From Litoditis marina (Eukaryota; Nematoda; Chromadorea; Rhabditida; Rhabditidae): DNA of 64,000 nt. The translations under genes and the position numbers were made by a program. The notes beneath the pieces were generated by a model. That model saw only the letters and a program-made list of their open reading frames with translations. It had not been told where the DNA came from and ran no database searches. The DNA lies in assembly GCA_964036275.1 (NCBI GenBank), contig CAXIWQ010000159.1, positions 1 to 64,000 of the forward strand, read 5' to 3'. This document shows, one piece after another, positions 13,120 to 28,000 of this stretch. Numbering within the stretch: the stretch's first letter is position 1; each line of letters begins with the position of its first letter.

Positions 13120-16100
13120 TAGGTTTTTGTAGCTGGGAGCAACAGACTTGATAGCCGTATGAACTTTTCTCGGTAGCTGCAAGCCAACAAGTCGATAACC
13201 GCGATAATTTGTATTTTGTGGCTGTGCGCCACAGAATAGATTGTCGTATTAGGTTTTTGTAGCTGGGAGCAACAGATTTGATAGCCGTATGAACTTTTTT
13301 CTGTAGCTGCAAGGCAAAGAGGTAATAACCGCGTTAATTTGTCTTTTGTGGCTGTGCGCCACAGAATAGATTGTCGTATCAGGTTTTTGTAGCTGGGAGC
13401 AACAGACTTGATAGCCGTATGAACTTTTCTCTGTAGCTGCAAGCCAACAAGTCGATAACCGCGATATTTCGTGTTTTATGGCTGTGCGCCACAGAATAGA
13501 TTGTCGTATTATGTTTCTGTAGTTGGAAGCAACAGACTTGATAGCCGTATGATTTTTTTCGTAGCTGCAAGTCAAAATGTCAATAACCGCGTTAATTCGT
13601 CTTTGTGGCTGTGCGCCACAGAATAGATTGTCGTATCAGGTTTTTGTAGCTGGGAGCAACAGATTTGATAGCCGTATGAAATGTTATCTGTAACTGCGCT
13701 GCAAAGAGTCAATAACCGCGTTAATTCGTCTTTTGTGGCTGTGCGCCACAGAATATATAGTCGTATTAGGTTTTTGTAGCTGGGAGCAACAGACTTGATA
13801 GCCGTATGAACTGTTCTCTGTAGCTGCAAGGCAAAGAGTCAATAACGCGTTAATTCGTCTTTTGTGGCTGTGTGCCACAGAATATATAGTTGTATTGGGT
13901 TTTTCTAGCTGGGAGCAACATACTTGATAGCCATATAAACTTTTTTCTGTAGCTGCACGGCAAAGAGTCAATAACCGCGTTAATTTGTCTTTTGTGGCTG
14001 TGCGCCACAGAATAGATTGTCGTATCAGGTTTTTGTAGCTGGGAGCAACAGACTTGATAGCCGTATGAACTTTTTTCTGTAGCTGCAAGGCAAAGAGGTA
14101 ATAACCGCGTTAATTTGTCTTTTGTGGCTGTGCTCCACAGGATATAAAGTCGTATTAGGTTTTTGTAGCCATGAGCAACAGATTTGATAGCCGTATAAAC
14201 TTTTTTCTGTAGCTGCAAGGCAAAGAGTCGATAACCGCGTTGTATCGTGTTTTGTGGCTGTGTGCCACAGAATAGATAGTTGTATTGGGTTTTTCTAGCT
14301 GGGAGCAACATCCTTGATAGCCATATAAACTTTTTTCTGTAGCTGCACGGCAAAGAGTCAATAACCGCGTTAATTTGTCTTTTGTGGCTGTGCGCCACAG
14401 AATATAAAGTCGTATTAGGTTTTTGTAGCTGGGAGCAACAGATTTGATAGCCGTATGAAATGTTCTCTGTAACTGCGAGGCAAAGAGTCAATAACCGCGT
14501 TAATTCGTCTTTTGTGGCTGTGCGCCACAGAATATATAGTCGTATTAGGTTTTTGTAGCTGGGAGCAACAGACTTGATAGCCGTATGAACTTTTCTCGGT
14601 AGCTGCAAGCCAACAAGTCGATACCCGCGATAATTTGTATTTTGTGGCTGTGCGCCACAGAATAGATTGTCGTATTAGGTTTTTGTAGCTGGGAGCAACA
14701 GATTTGATAGCCGTATGAACTTTTTTCTGTAGCTGCAAGGCAAAGAGGTAATAACCGCGTTAATTTGTCTTTTGTGGCTGTGCGCCACAGAATAGATTGT
14801 CGTATCAGGTTTTTGTAGCTGGGAGCAACAGACTTGATAGCCGTATGAACTTTTCTCGGTAGCTGCAAGCCAACAAGTCGATAACCGCGATAATTTGTAT
14901 TTTGTGGCTGTGCGCCACAGAATAGATTGTCGTATTAGGTTTTTGTAGCTGGGAGCAACAGATTTGATAGCCGTATGAACTTTTTTCTGTAGCTGCAAGG
15001 CAAAGAGGTAATAACCGCGTTAATTTGTCTTTTGTGGCTGTGCGCCACAGAATAGATTGTCGTATCAGGTTTTTGTAGCTGGGAGCAACAGACTTGATAG
15101 CCGTATGAACTTTTCTCTGTAGCTGCAAGCCAACAAGTCGATAACCGCGATATTTCGTGTTTTATGGCTGTGCGCCACAGAATAGATTGTCGTATTATGT
15201 TTCTGTAGTTGGAAGCAACAGACTTGATAGCCGTATGATTTTTTTCGTAGCTGCAAGTCAAAATGTCAATAACCGCGTTAATTCGTCTTTGTGGCTGTGC
15301 GCCACAGAATAGATTGTCGTATCAGGTTTTTGTAGCTGGGAGCAACAGATTTGATAGCCGTATGAAATGTTATCTGTAACTGCGCTGCAAAGAGTCAATA
15401 ACCGCGTTAATTCGTCTTTTGTGGCTGTGCGCCACAGAATATATAGTCGTATTAGGTTTTTGTAGCTGGGAGCAACAGACTTGATAGCCGTATGAACTGT
15501 TCTCTGTAGCTGCAAGGCAAAGAGTCAATAACGCGTTAATTCGTCTTTTGTGGCTGTGTGCCACAGAATATATAGTTGTATTGGGTTTTTCTAGCTGGGA
15601 GCAACATACTTGATAGCCATATAAACTTTTTTCTGTAGCTGCACGGCAAAGAGTCAATAACCGCGTTAATTTGTCTTTTGTGGCTGTGCGCCACAGAATA
15701 GATTGTCGTATCAGGTTTTTGTAGCTGGGAGCAACAGACTTGATAGCCGTATGAACTTTTTTCTGTAGCTGCAAGGCAAAGAGGTAATAACCGCGTTAAT
15801 TTGTCTTTTGTGGCTGTGCTCCACAGGATATAAAGTCGTATTAGGTTTTTGTAGCCATGAGCAACAGATTTGATAGCCGTATAAACTTTTTTCTGTAGCT
15901 GCAAGGCAAAGAGTCGATAACCGCGTTGTATCGTGTTTTGTGGCTGTGTGCCACAGAATAGATAGTTGTATTGGGTTTTTCTAGCTGGGAGCAACATCCT
16001 TGATAGCCATATAAACTTTTTTCTGTAGCTGCACGGCAAAGAGTCAATAACCGCGTTAATTTGTCTTTTGTGGCTGTGCGCCACAGAATATAAAGTCGTA

Positions 16101-16945
16101 TTAGGTTTTTGTAGCTGGGAGCAACAGATTTGATAGCCGTATGAAATGTTCTCTGTAACTGCGAGGCAAAGAGTCAATAACCGCGTTAATTCGTCTTTTG
16201 TGGCTGTGCGCCACAGAATATATAGTCGTATTAGGTTTTTGTAGCTGGGAGCAACAGACTTGATAGCCGTATGAACTTTTCTCGGTAGCTGCAAGCCAAC
16301 AAGTCGATACCCGCGATAATTTGTATTTTGTGGCTGTGCGCCACAGAATAGATTGTCGTATTAGGTTTTTGTAGCTGGGAGCAACAGATTTGATAGCCGT
16401 ATGAACTTTTTTCTGTAGCTGCAAGGCAAAGAGGTAATAACCGCGTTAATTTGTCTTTTGTGGCTGTGCGCCACAGAATAGATTGTCGTATCAGGTTTTT
16501 GTAGCTGGGAGCAACAGACTTGATAGCCGTATGAACTTTTCTCTGTAGCTGCAAGCCAACAAGTCGATAACCGCGATATTTCGTGTTTTATGGCTGTGCG
16601 CCACAGAATAGATTGTCGTATTATGTTTCTGTAGTTGGAAGCAACAGACTTGATAGCCGTATGATTTTTTTTGTAGCTGCAAGTCAAAATGTCAATAACC
16701 GCGTTAATTCGTCTTTGTGGCTGTGCGCCACAGAATAGATTGTCGTATCAGGTTTTTGTAGCTGGGAGCAACAGATTTGATAGCCGTATGAAATGTTATC
16801 TGTAACTGCGCTGCAAAGAGTCAATAACCGCGTTAATTCGTCTTTTGTGGCTGTGCGCCACAGAATATATAGTCGTATTAGGTTTTTGTAGCTGGGAGCA
16901 ACAGACTTGATAGCCGTATGAACTGTTCTCTGTAGCTGCAAGGCA
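13120..16945 (+). repeat. HOR of 1,686 bp (13-mer), two copies plus a partial third
   Basis: About 13120-14805 and 14806-16490 are near-identical, with a constant shift of 1686 bp (13379 matches 15065, 13572 matches 15258, 13850 matches 15536). A third, partial copy follows at 16491-16945 with a shift of 1426 bp. Rare marks shared by the copies, such as TAACTGCGCTGCAAAG and the one-base deletion in CAATAACGCG, indicate a recent duplication. Confidence 0.8.
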
Positions 16946-17860
16946 AAGAGTCAATAACGCGTTAATTCGTCTTTTGTGGCTGTGCGCCACAGAATATATA
17001 GTCGTCTTAGGTTTTTGTATCTGGGAGCAACAGACTTGATAGCCGTATGAACTTTTTTCTGTAGCTGCAAGGCAAAGAGTCAATAACCGCGTTAAGTCGT
17101 CTTTTGTGGCTGTGCGCCACTAAATATATAGTCGTGTTAGGTCTTTGTAGCTGGGAGCAACATACTTGATAGCCGTATAAACTTTTATTTTGTAGCTTTA
17201 CGGCAAAGAGTCAATAACCGCGTTAATTTGTCTTTTGTGGCTGTGCGCCACAGAATATGGAGTCGTATTAGGTTTTTGTAGCTGGGAGCAACAGACTTGA
17301 TAGCCGTATGAACTGTTCTCTGTAGCTGCAAGGCAAAGAGTCAATAACGCGTTAATTCGTCTTTTGTGGCTGTGCGCCACAGAATATATAGTCGTCTTAG
17401 GTTTTTGTATCTGGGAGCAACAGACTTGATAGCCGTATGAACTTTTTTCTGTAGCTGCAAGGCAAAGAGTCAATAACCGCGTTAAGTCGTCTTTTGTGGC
17501 TGTGCGCCACTAAATATATAGTCGTGTTAGGTCTTTGTAGCTGGGAGCAACATACTTGATAGCCGTATAAACTTTTATTTTGTAGCTTTACGGCAAAGAG
17601 TCAATAACCGCGTTAATTTGTCTTTTGTGGCTGTGCGCCACAGAATATATAGTCGTATTAGGTTTTTGTAGCTGGGAGCAACAGACTTGATAGCCGTATG
17701 AACTGTTCTCTGTAGCTGCAAGGCAAAGAGTCAATAACGCGTTAATTCGTCTTTTGTGGCTGTGCGCCACAGAATATATAGTCGTCTTAGGTTTTTGTAT
17801 CTGGGAGCAACAGACTTGATAGCCGTATGAACTTTTTTCTGTAGCTGCAAGGCAAAGAGT
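16946..17860 (+). repeat. 390-bp 3-mer HOR
   Basis: A three-monomer block repeats at exactly 390 bp: the CAATAACGCGTTAATTCG mark is at 16951, 17341 and 17731. Its other marks are GTCGTCTTAGG with GTATCTGGGAGC, and GTAGCTTTACGGC in the third unit. The third copy diverges near 17880. Confidence 0.8.
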
Positions 17861-17879
17861 CAATAACCGCGTTAAGTCG

Positions 17880-20800
17880 TATTTTGTGGCTGTGCGCCAC
17901 ATAATAGATAGTCGTATTAGGTTTTTGTATCTGGGAGCAACAGACTTGATAGCCGTATGAACTGTTCTCTGTAGTTGCAAGGCAAAGAGTCGACAACCGC
18001 GTTAATTCGTATTTTGTGGCTGTGCGCCACAGAATAGATTGTCGTATCAGGTTTTTGTAGCTGGGAGCAACATACTCGATAGCCGTATAAACTGTTTTCT
18101 GTAGCTGCACGGTAAAGAGTCAATAACCGCGTTAATTTGTCTTTTGTGGCTGTGCGCCACAGAATAGTAAGTCGTATTAGGTTTTTGTAGCTGGGAGCAA
18201 CATACTTGATAGCCGTATAACCTTTTTCCTGTAGCTGCACGGCAAAGAGTCAATAACCGCGTTAATTTGTATTTTGTGGCTGTGCGCCACAGAATATAAA
18301 GTCGTACTATGTTTTTGTAGTTGGGAGCAACAGACTTGATAGCCGTATGATTTTTTTTTGTAGCTGCATGTCAAAATGTCGATAACCGCGTTAATTCGTT
18401 TTTGTGGCTGTGCGCCACAGAATAGATTGTCGTATTAGGTTTTTGTAGCTGGGAGCAACCGACTTGATAGCCGTATTAACTTTTTTCTGTAGCTGCAAAA
18501 CAAACAGTCGATAACCGCGTTAATTCGTATTTTGTGGCTGTGTGCCACAGAATAGATAGTTGTATTGGGTTTTTCTAGCTGGGAACAACATACTTGATAG
18601 CCATATAAACTTTTTTCTGTAGCTGCACGGCAAAGAGTCAATAACCGCGTTAATTTGTCTTTTGTGGCTGTGCGCCACAGAATATAAAGTCGTATTAGGT
18701 TTTTGTAGCTGGGAGCAACAGACTTGATAGCCGTATGAACTTTTTTCTGTAGCTGCAAGGCAAAGAGGTAATAACCGCGTTAATTTGTCTTTTGTGGCTG
18801 TGCGCCACAGAATATAAAGTCGTATTAGGTTTTTGTAGCTGGGAGCAACAGACTTGATAGCCGTATAAACTTTTTTCTGTAGCTGCAAGGCAAAGAGTCG
18901 ATAACCGCGTTAATTCGTATTTTGTGGCTGTGTGCCACAGAATATATAGTTGTATTGGGTTTTTCTAGCTGGGAGCAACATACTTGATAGCCATATAAAC
19001 TTTTTTCTGTAGCTGCACGGCAAAGAGTCAATAACCGCGTTAATTTGTCTTTTGTGGCTGTGCGCCACAGAATAGATTGTCGTATCAGGTTTTTGTAGCT
19101 GGGAGCAACAGACTTGATAGCCGTATGAACTTTTTTCTGTAGCTGCAAGGCAAAGAGGTAATAACCGCGTTAATTTGTCTTTTGTGGCTGTGCTCCACAG
19201 GATATAAAGTCGTATTAGGTTTTTGTAGCCATGAGCAACAGATTTGATACCCGTATAAACTTTTTTCTGTAGCTGCAAGGCAAAGAGTCGATAACCGCGT
19301 TGTATCGTATTTTGTGGCTGTGTGCCACAGATTAGATAGTTGTATTGGGTTTTTCTAGCTGGGAGCAACATCCTTGATAGCCATATAAACTTTTTTCTGT
19401 AGCTGCACGGCAAAGAGTCAATAACCGCGTTAATTTGTCTTTTGTGGCTGTGCGCCACAGAATATAAAGTCGTATTAGGTTTTTGTAGCTGGGAGCAACA
19501 GATTTGATAGCCGTATGAAATGTTCTCTGTAACTGCAAGGCAAAGAGTCAATAACCGCGTTAATTTGTATTTTGTGGCTGTGCGCCACAGAATATAAAGT
19601 CGTATTATGTTTTTGTAGTTGGAAGCAACAGACTTGATAGCCGTATGATTTTTTTTTTGTAGCTGCAAGTCAAAATGTCAATAACCGCGTTAATTCGTCT
19701 TTGTGGCTGTGCGCCACAGAATAGATTGTCGTATCAGGTTTTTGTAGCTGGGAGCAACAGACTTGATAGCCGTATGAACTTTTTTCTGTAGCTGCAAGGC
19801 AAAGAGGTAATAACCGCGTTAATTTGTCTTTTGTGGCTGTGCGCCACAGGATATAAAGTCGTATTAGGTTTTTGTAGCCATGAGCAACAGACTTGATAGC
19901 CGTATAAACTTTTTTCTGTAGCTGCAAGGCAAAGAGTCGATATCCGCGTTATATCGTATTTTGTGGCTGTGTGCCACAGAATAGATAGTTGTATTGGGTT
20001 TTTCTAGCTGGGAACAACATACTTGATAGCCATATAAACTTTTTTCTGTAGCTGCACGGCAAAGAGTCAATAACCGCGTTAATTTGATTTTTGTGGCTGT
20101 GCGCCACAGAATATAAAGTCGTATTAGGTTTTTGTAGCTGGGAGCAACAGACTTGATAGCCGTATAAACTTTTTTTCTGTAGCTGCAAGGCAAAGAGGTA
20201 ATAACCGCGTTAATTTGTCTTTTGTGGCTGTGCGCCACAGAATATAAAGTCGTATTAGGTTTTTGTAGCTGGGAGCAACAGATTTGATAGCCGTATGAAA
20301 TGTTCTCTGTAACTGCAAGGCAAAGAGTCAATAACCGCGTTAATTTGTATTTTGTGGCTGTGCGCCACAGAATATAAAGTCGTATTATGTTTTTGTAGTT
20401 GGAAGCAACAGACTTGATAGCCGTATGATTTGTTTTTGTGGCTGCAAGTCAAAATGTCAATAACCGCGTTAATTCGTCTTTGTGGCTGTGCGCCACAGAA
20501 TAGATTGTCGTATTAGGTTTTTGTAGCTGGGAGCAACAGACTTGATAGCCGTATGAACTGTTCTCTGTAGCTGCAAGGCAAAGAGTCAATAACGCGTTAA
20601 TTCGTCTTTTGTGGCTGTGCGCCACAGAATATATAGTCGTCTTAGGTTTTTGTATCTGGGAGCAACAGACTTGATAGCCGTATGAACTTTTTTCTGTAGC
20701 TGCAAGGCAAAGAGTCAATAACCGCGTTAAGTCGTCTTTTGTGGCTGTGCGCCACTAAATATATAGTCGTGTTAGGTCTTTGTAGCTGGGAGCAACATAC

Positions 20801-23704
20801 TTGATAGCCGTATAAACTTTTATTTTGTAGCTTTACGGCAAAGAGTCAATAACCGCGTTAATTTGTCTTTTGTGGCTGTGCGCCACAGAATATGGAGTCG
20901 TATTAGGTTTTTGTAGCTGGGAGCAACAGACTTGATAGCCGTATAAATTTTTCTCTGTAACTGCAAGCCAAAGAGTCAATAACCGCGTTATTTCGTATGT
21001 TATGGCTGTGCGCCACAGAATAGATTGTCGTATTAGGTTTTTGTAGCTGGGAGCAACAGATTTGATAGCCGTATGAACTTTTCTCTGTAACTGCAAGCCA
21101 AAGAGTCGATAACCGCGTTAATTCGTATTTTGTGGCTGTGCGCCACATAATAGATAGTCGTATTAGGTTTTTGTATCTGGGAGCAACAGACTTGATAGCC
21201 GTATGAACTGTTCTCTGTAGTTGCAAGGCAAAGAGTCGACAACCGCGTTAATTCGTATTTTGTGGCTGTGCGCCACAGAATAGATTGTCGTATCAGGTTT
21301 TTGTAGCTGGGAGCAACATACTCGATAGCCGTATAAACTGTTTTCTGTAGCTGCACGGTAAAGAGTCAATAACCGCGTTAATTTGTCTTTTGTGGCTGTG
21401 CGCCACAGAATAGTAAGTCGTATTAGGTTTTTGTAGCTGGGAGCAACATACTTGATAGCCGTATAACCTTTTTCCTGTAGCTGCACGGCAAAGAGTCAAT
21501 AACCGCGTTAATTTGTATTTTGTGGCTGTGCGCCACAGAATATAAAGTCGTACTATGTTTTTGTAGTTGGGAGCAACAGACTTGATAGCCGTATGATTTT
21601 TTTTTGTAGCTGCATGTCAAAATGTCGATAACCGCGTTAATTCGTTTTTGTGGCTGTGCGCCACAGAATAGATTGTCGTATTAGGTTTTTGTAGCTGGGA
21701 GCAACCGACTTGATAGCCGTATTAACTTTTTTCTGTAGCTGCAAAACAAACAGTCGATAACCGCGTTAATTCGTATTTTGTGGCTGTGTGCCACAGAATA
21801 GATAGTTGTATTGGGTTTTTCTAGCTGGGAACAACATACTTGATAGCCATATAAACTTTTTTCTGTAGCTGCACGGCAAAGAGTCAATAACCGCGTTAAT
21901 TTGTCTTTTGTGGCTGTGCGCCACAGAATATAAAGTCGTATTAGGTTTTTGTAGCTGGGAGCAACAGACTTGATAGCCGTATGAACTTTTTTCTGTAGCT
22001 GCAAGGCAAAGAGGTAATAACCGCGTTAATTTGTCTTTTGTGGCTGTGCGCCACAGAATATAAAGTCGTATTAGGTTTTTGTAGCTGGGAGCAACAGACT
22101 TGATAGCCGTATAAACTTTTTTCTGTAGCTGCAAGGCAAAGAGTCGATAACCGCGTTAATTCGTATTTTGTGGCTGTGTGCCACAGAATATATAGTTGTA
22201 TTGGGTTTTTCTAGCTGGGAGCAACATACTTGATAGCCATATAAACTTTTTTCTGTAGCTGCACGGCAAAGAGTCAATAACCGCGTTAATTTGTCTTTTG
22301 TGGCTGTGCGCCACAGAATAGATTGTCGTATCAGGTTTTTGTAGCTGGGAGCAACAGACTTGATAGCCGTATGAACTTTTTTCTGTAGCTGCAATGCAAA
22401 GAGGTAATAACCGCGTTAATTTGTCTTTTGTGGCTGTGCTCCACAGGATATAAAGTCGTATTAGGTTTTTGTAGCCATGAGCAACAGATTTGATAGCCGT
22501 ATAAACTTTTTTCTGTAGCTGCAAGGCAAAGAGTCGATAACCGCGTTGTATCGTATTTTGTGGCTGTGTGCCACAGAATAGATAGTTCTATTGGGTTTTT
22601 CTAGCTGGGAGCAACATCCTTGATAGCCATATAAACTTTTTTCTGTAGCTGCACGGCAAAGAGTCAATAACCGCGTTAATTTGTCTTTTGTGGCTGTGCG
22701 CCACAGAATATAAAGTCGTATTAGGTTTTTGTAGCTGGGAGCAACAGATTTGATAGCCGTATGAAATGTTCTCTGTAACTGCAAGGCAAAGAGTCAATAA
22801 CCGCGTTAATTTGTATTTTGTGGCTGTGCGCCACAGAATATAAAGTCGTATTATGTTTTTGTAGTTGGAAGCAACAGACTTGATAGCCGTTTGATTTTTT
22901 TTGTAGCTGCAAGTCAAAATGTCAATAACCGCGTTAATTCGTCTTTGTGGCTGTGCGCCACAGAATAGATTGTCGTATCAGGTTTTTGTAGCTGGGAGCA
23001 ACAGACTTGATAGCCGTATGAACTTTTTTCTGTAGCTGCAAGGCAAAGAGGTAATAACCGCGTTAATTTGTCTTTTGTGGCTGTGCGCCACAGGATATAA
23101 AGTCGTATTAGGTTTTTGTAGCCATGAGCAACAGACTTGATAGCCGTATAAACTTTTTTCTGTAGCTGCAAGGCAAAGAGTCGATATCCGCGTTATATCG
23201 TATTTTGTGGCTGTGTGCCACAGAATAGATAGTTGTATTGGGTTTTTCTAGCTGGGAACAACATACTTGATAGCCATATAAACTTTTTTCTGTAGCTGCA
23301 CGGCAAAGAGTCAATAACCGCGTTAATTTGTCTTTTGTGGCTGTGCGCCACAGAATATAAAGTCGTATTAGGTTTTTGTAGCTGGGAGCAACAGACTTGA
23401 TAGCCGTATAAACTTTTTTTCTGTAGCTGCAAGGCAAAGAGGTAATAACCGCGTTAATTTGTCTTTTGTGGCTGTGCGCCACAGAATATAAAGTCGTATT
23501 AGGTTTTTGTAGCTGGGAGCAACAGATTTGATAGCCGTATGAAATGTTCTCTGTAACTGCAAGGCAAAGAGTCAATAACCGCGTTAATTTGTATTTTGTG
23601 GCTGTGCGCCACAGAATATAAAGTCGTATTATGTTTTTGTAGTTGGAAGCAACAGACTTGATAGCCGTATGATTTGTTTTTGTGGCTGCAAGTCAAAATG
23701 TCAA
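17880..23704 (+). repeat. HOR of about 3,245 bp (25-mer), tandem pair
   Basis: About 17880-20460 is repeated at 21126-23704 with a shift of 3246 bp falling to 3244 bp (17917 matches 21163, 18435 matches 21681, 18825 matches 22071, 19670 matches 22914, 20255 matches 23499). The two-base drift lies in homopolymer T-tracts. A further overlap at a shift of 4021 bp links about 20520-21440 with 24541-25460, so blocks of different period overlap. Confidence 0.75.
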
Positions 23705-25050
23705 TAACCGCGTTAATTCGTCTTTGTGGCTGTGCGCCACAGAATAGATTGTCGTATTAGGTTTTTGTAGCTGGGAGCAACAGATTTGATAGCCGTATGA
23801 AATGTTCTCTGTAACTGCGAGGCAAAGAGTCAATAACCGCGTTAATTCGTCTTTTGTGGCTGTGCGCCACAGAATATATAGTCGTATTAGGTTTTTGTAG
23901 CTGGGAGCAACAGACTTGATAGCCGTATGAACTTTTCTCGGTAGCTGCAAGCCAACAAGTCGATAACCGCGATAATTTGTATTTTGTGGCTGTGCGCCAC
24001 AGAATAGATTGTCGTATTAGGTTTTTGTAGCTGGGAGCAACAGATTTGATAGCCGTATGAACTTTTTTCTGTAGCTGCAAGGCAAAGAGGTAATAACCGC
24101 GTTAATTTGTCTTTTGTGGCTGTGCGCCACAGAATAGATTGTCGTATCAGGTTTTTGTAGCTGGGAGCAACAGACTTGATAGCCGTATGAACTTTTCTCT
24201 GTAGCTGCAAGCCAACAAGTCGATAACCGCGATATTTCGTGTTTTATGGCTGTGCGCCACAGAATAGATTGTCGTATTATGTTTCTGTAGTTGGAAGCAA
24301 CAGACTTGATAGCCGTATGATTTTTTTTGTAGCTGCAAGTCAAAATGTCAATAACCGCGTTAATTCGTCTTTGTGGCTGTGCGCCACAGAATAGATTGTC
24401 GTATCAGGTTTTTGTAGCTGGGAGCAACAGATTTGATAGCCGTATGAAATGTTATCTGTAACTGCGCTGCAAAGAGTCAATAACCGCGTTAATTCGTCTT
24501 TTGTGGCTGTGCGCCACAGAATATATAGTCGTATTAGGTTTTTGTAGCTGGGAGCAACAGACTTGATAGCCGTATGAACTGTTCTCTGTAGCTGCAAGGC
24601 AAAGAGTCAATAACGCGTTAATTCGTCTTTTGTGGCTGTGCGCCACAGAATATATAGTCGTCTTAGGTTTTTGTATCTGGGAGCAACAGACTTGATAGCC
24701 GTATGAACTTTTTTCTGTAGCTGCAAGGCAAAGAGTCAATAACCGCGTTAAGTCGTCTTTTGTGGCTGTGCGCCACTAAATATATAGTCGTGTTAGGTCT
24801 TTGTAGCTGGGAGCAACATACTTGATAGCCGTATAAACTTTTATTTTGTAGCTTTACGGCAAAGAGTCAATAACCGCGTTAATTTGTCTTTTGTGGCTGT
24901 GCGCCACAGAATATGGAGTCGTATTAGGTTTTTGTAGCTGGGAGCAACAGACTTGATAGCCGTATAAATTTTTCTCTGTAACTGCAAGCCAAAGAGTCAA
25001 TAACCGCGTTATTTCGTATGTTATGGCTGTGCGCCACAGAATAGATTGTC

Positions 25051-28000
25051 GTATTAGGTTTTTGTAGCTGGGAGCAACAGATTTGATAGCCGTATGAACT
25101 TTTCTCTGTAACTGCAAGCCAAAGAGTCGATAACCGCGTTAATTCGTATTTTGTGGCTGTGCGCCACATAATAGATAGTCGTATTAGGTTTTTGTATCTG
25201 GGAGCAACAGACTTGATAGCCGTATGAACTGTTCTCTGTAGTTGCAAGGCAAAGAGTCGACAACCGCGTTAATTCGTATTTTGTGGCTGTGCGCCACAGA
25301 ATAGATTGTCGTATCAGGTTTTTGTAGCTGGGAGCAACATACTCGATAGCCGTATAAACTGTTTTCTGTAGCTGCACGGTAAAGAGTCAATAACCGCGTT
25401 AATTTGTCTTTTGTGGCTGTGCGCCACAGAATAGTAAGTCGTATTAGGTTTTTGTAGCTGGGAGCAACAGACTTGATAGCCGTATAAACTTTTTTTTGTA
25501 GCTGCAAGGCAAATAGTCAATAACCGCGTTAGTTCGTATTTTGTGGCTGTGTGCCACAGAAAAGATAGTTGTATTGGGTTTTTCTAGCTGGGAGCAACAT
25601 ACTTGATAGCCGTATAAACTTTTTTCTGTAGCTGCAAGGCAAAGAGTCAATAACCGCGTTAATCTGTCTTTTGTGGCTGTGCGCCACAGAATATAAAGTC
25701 GTATTAGGTTTTTGTAGTTGGGAGCAACAGACTTGATTGCCGTATGAGTTTTTTTTTTCTGTAACTGCAAGCCGAAGAGTCGATAACCGCGTTGATTCGT
25801 ATTTCGTGGCTGTGCGCCACAGAATAGATAATCGTATTAGGTTTTTGTAGCTGGGAGCAACAGACTTGATAGCCGTATAAACTTTTTTCTGTAGCTGCAA
25901 GGAAAAGAGTCAATAACCGCGTTAATTTGTCTTTTGTGGTTGTGCGCCACAGAATATAAAGTCGTATTAGGTTTTTGTAGTTGGGAGCAACAGACTTGAT
26001 AGCCGTATGATTTTTTTTTGTAGGTGCAAGGCAAAGAGTCAATAACCGCGTTAATTCGTATTTGGTGGATGTGCGCCACAAAATAGATTGTCGTATTAGG
26101 TTTTTGTAGCTGGGAGCAACAGATTTGATAGCCGTATGAACTTTTCTCTGTAACTGCAAGCCAAAGAGTCGATAACCGCGTTAATTCGTATTTTGTGGCT
26201 GTGCGCCACATAATAGATAGTCGTATTAGGTTTTTGTATCTGGGAGCAACAGACTTGATAGCCGTATGAACTGTTCTCTGTAGTTGCAAGGCAAAGAGTC
26301 GACAACCGCGTTAATTCGTATTTTGTGGCTGTGCGCCACAGAATAGATTGTCGTATCAGGTTTTTGTAGCTGGGAGCAACATACTCGATAGCCGTATAAA
26401 CTGTTTTCTGTAGCTGCACGGTAAAGAGTCAATAACCGCGTTAATTTGTCTTTTGTGGCTGTGCGCCACAGAATAGTAAGTCGTATTAGGTTTTTGTAGC
26501 TGGGAGCAACAGACTTGATAGCCGTATAAACTTTTTTTTGTAGCTGCAAGGCAAATAGTCAATAACCGCGTTAGTTCGTATTTTGTGGCTGTGTGCCACA
26601 GAAAAGATAGTTGTATTGGGTTTTTCTAGCTGGGAGCAACATACTTGATAGCCGTATAAACTTTTTTCTGTAGCTGCAAGGCAAAGAGTCAATAACCGCG
26701 TTAATCTGTCTTTTGTGGCTGTGCGCCACAGAATATAAAGTCGTATTAGGTTTTTGTAGTTGGGAGCAACAGACTTGATTGCCGTATGAGTTTTTTTTTT
26801 CTGTAACTGCAAGCCGAAGAGTCGATAACCGCGTTGATTCGTATTTCGTGGCTGTGCGCCACAGAATAGATAATCGTATTAGGTTTTTGTAGCTGGGAGC
26901 AACAGACTTGATAGCCGTATAAACTTTTTTCTGTAGCTGCAAGGAAAAGAGTCAATAACCGCGTTAATTTGTCTTTTGTGGTTGTGCGCCACAGAATATA
27001 AAGTCGTATTAGGTTTTTGTAGTTGGGAGCAACAGACTTGATAGCCGTATGATTTTTTTTTGTAGGTGCAAGGCAAAGAGTCAATAACCGCGTTAATTCG
27101 TATTTGGTGGATGTGCGCCACAAAATAGATTGTCGTATTAGGTTTTTGTAGCTGGGAGCAACAGATTTGATAGCCGTATGAACTTTTCTCTGTAACTGCA
27201 AGCCAAAGAGTCGATAACCGCGTTAATTCGTATTTTGTGGCTGTGCGCCACATAATAGATAGTCGTATTAGGTTTTTGTATCTGGGAGCAACAGACTTGA
27301 TAGCCGTATGAACTGTTCTCTGTAGTTGCAAGGCAAAGAGTCGACAACCGCGTTAATTCGTATTTTGTGGCTGTGCGCCACAGAATAGATTGTCGTATCA
27401 GGTTTTTGTAGCTGGGAGCAACATACTCGATAGCCGTATAAACTGTTTTCTGTAGCTGCACGGTAAAGAGTCAATAACCGCGTTAATTTGTCTTTTGTGG
27501 CTGTGCGCCACAGAATAGTAAGTCGTATTAGGTTTTTGTAGCTGGGAGCAACAGACTTGATAGCCGTATAAACTTTTTTTTGTAGCTGCAAGGCAAATAG
27601 TCAATAACCGCGTTAGTTCGTATTTTGTGGCTGTGTGCCACAGAAAAGATAGTTGTATTGGGTTTTTCTAGCTGGGAGCAACATACTTGATAGCCGTATA
27701 AACTTTTTTCTGTAGCTGCAAGGCAAAGAGTCAATAACCGCGTTAATCTGTCTTTTGTGGCTGTGCGCCACAGAATATAAAGTCGTATTAGGTTTTTGTA
27801 GTTGGGAGCAACAGACTTGATTGCCGTATGAGTTTTTTTTTTTCTGTAACTGCAAGCCGAAGAGTCGATAACCGCGTTGATTCGTATTTCGTGGCTGTGC
27901 GCCACAGAATAGATAATCGTATTAGGTTTTTGTAGCTGGGAGCAACAGACTTGATAGCCGTATAAACTTTTTTCTGTAGCTGCAAGGAAAAGAGTCAATA

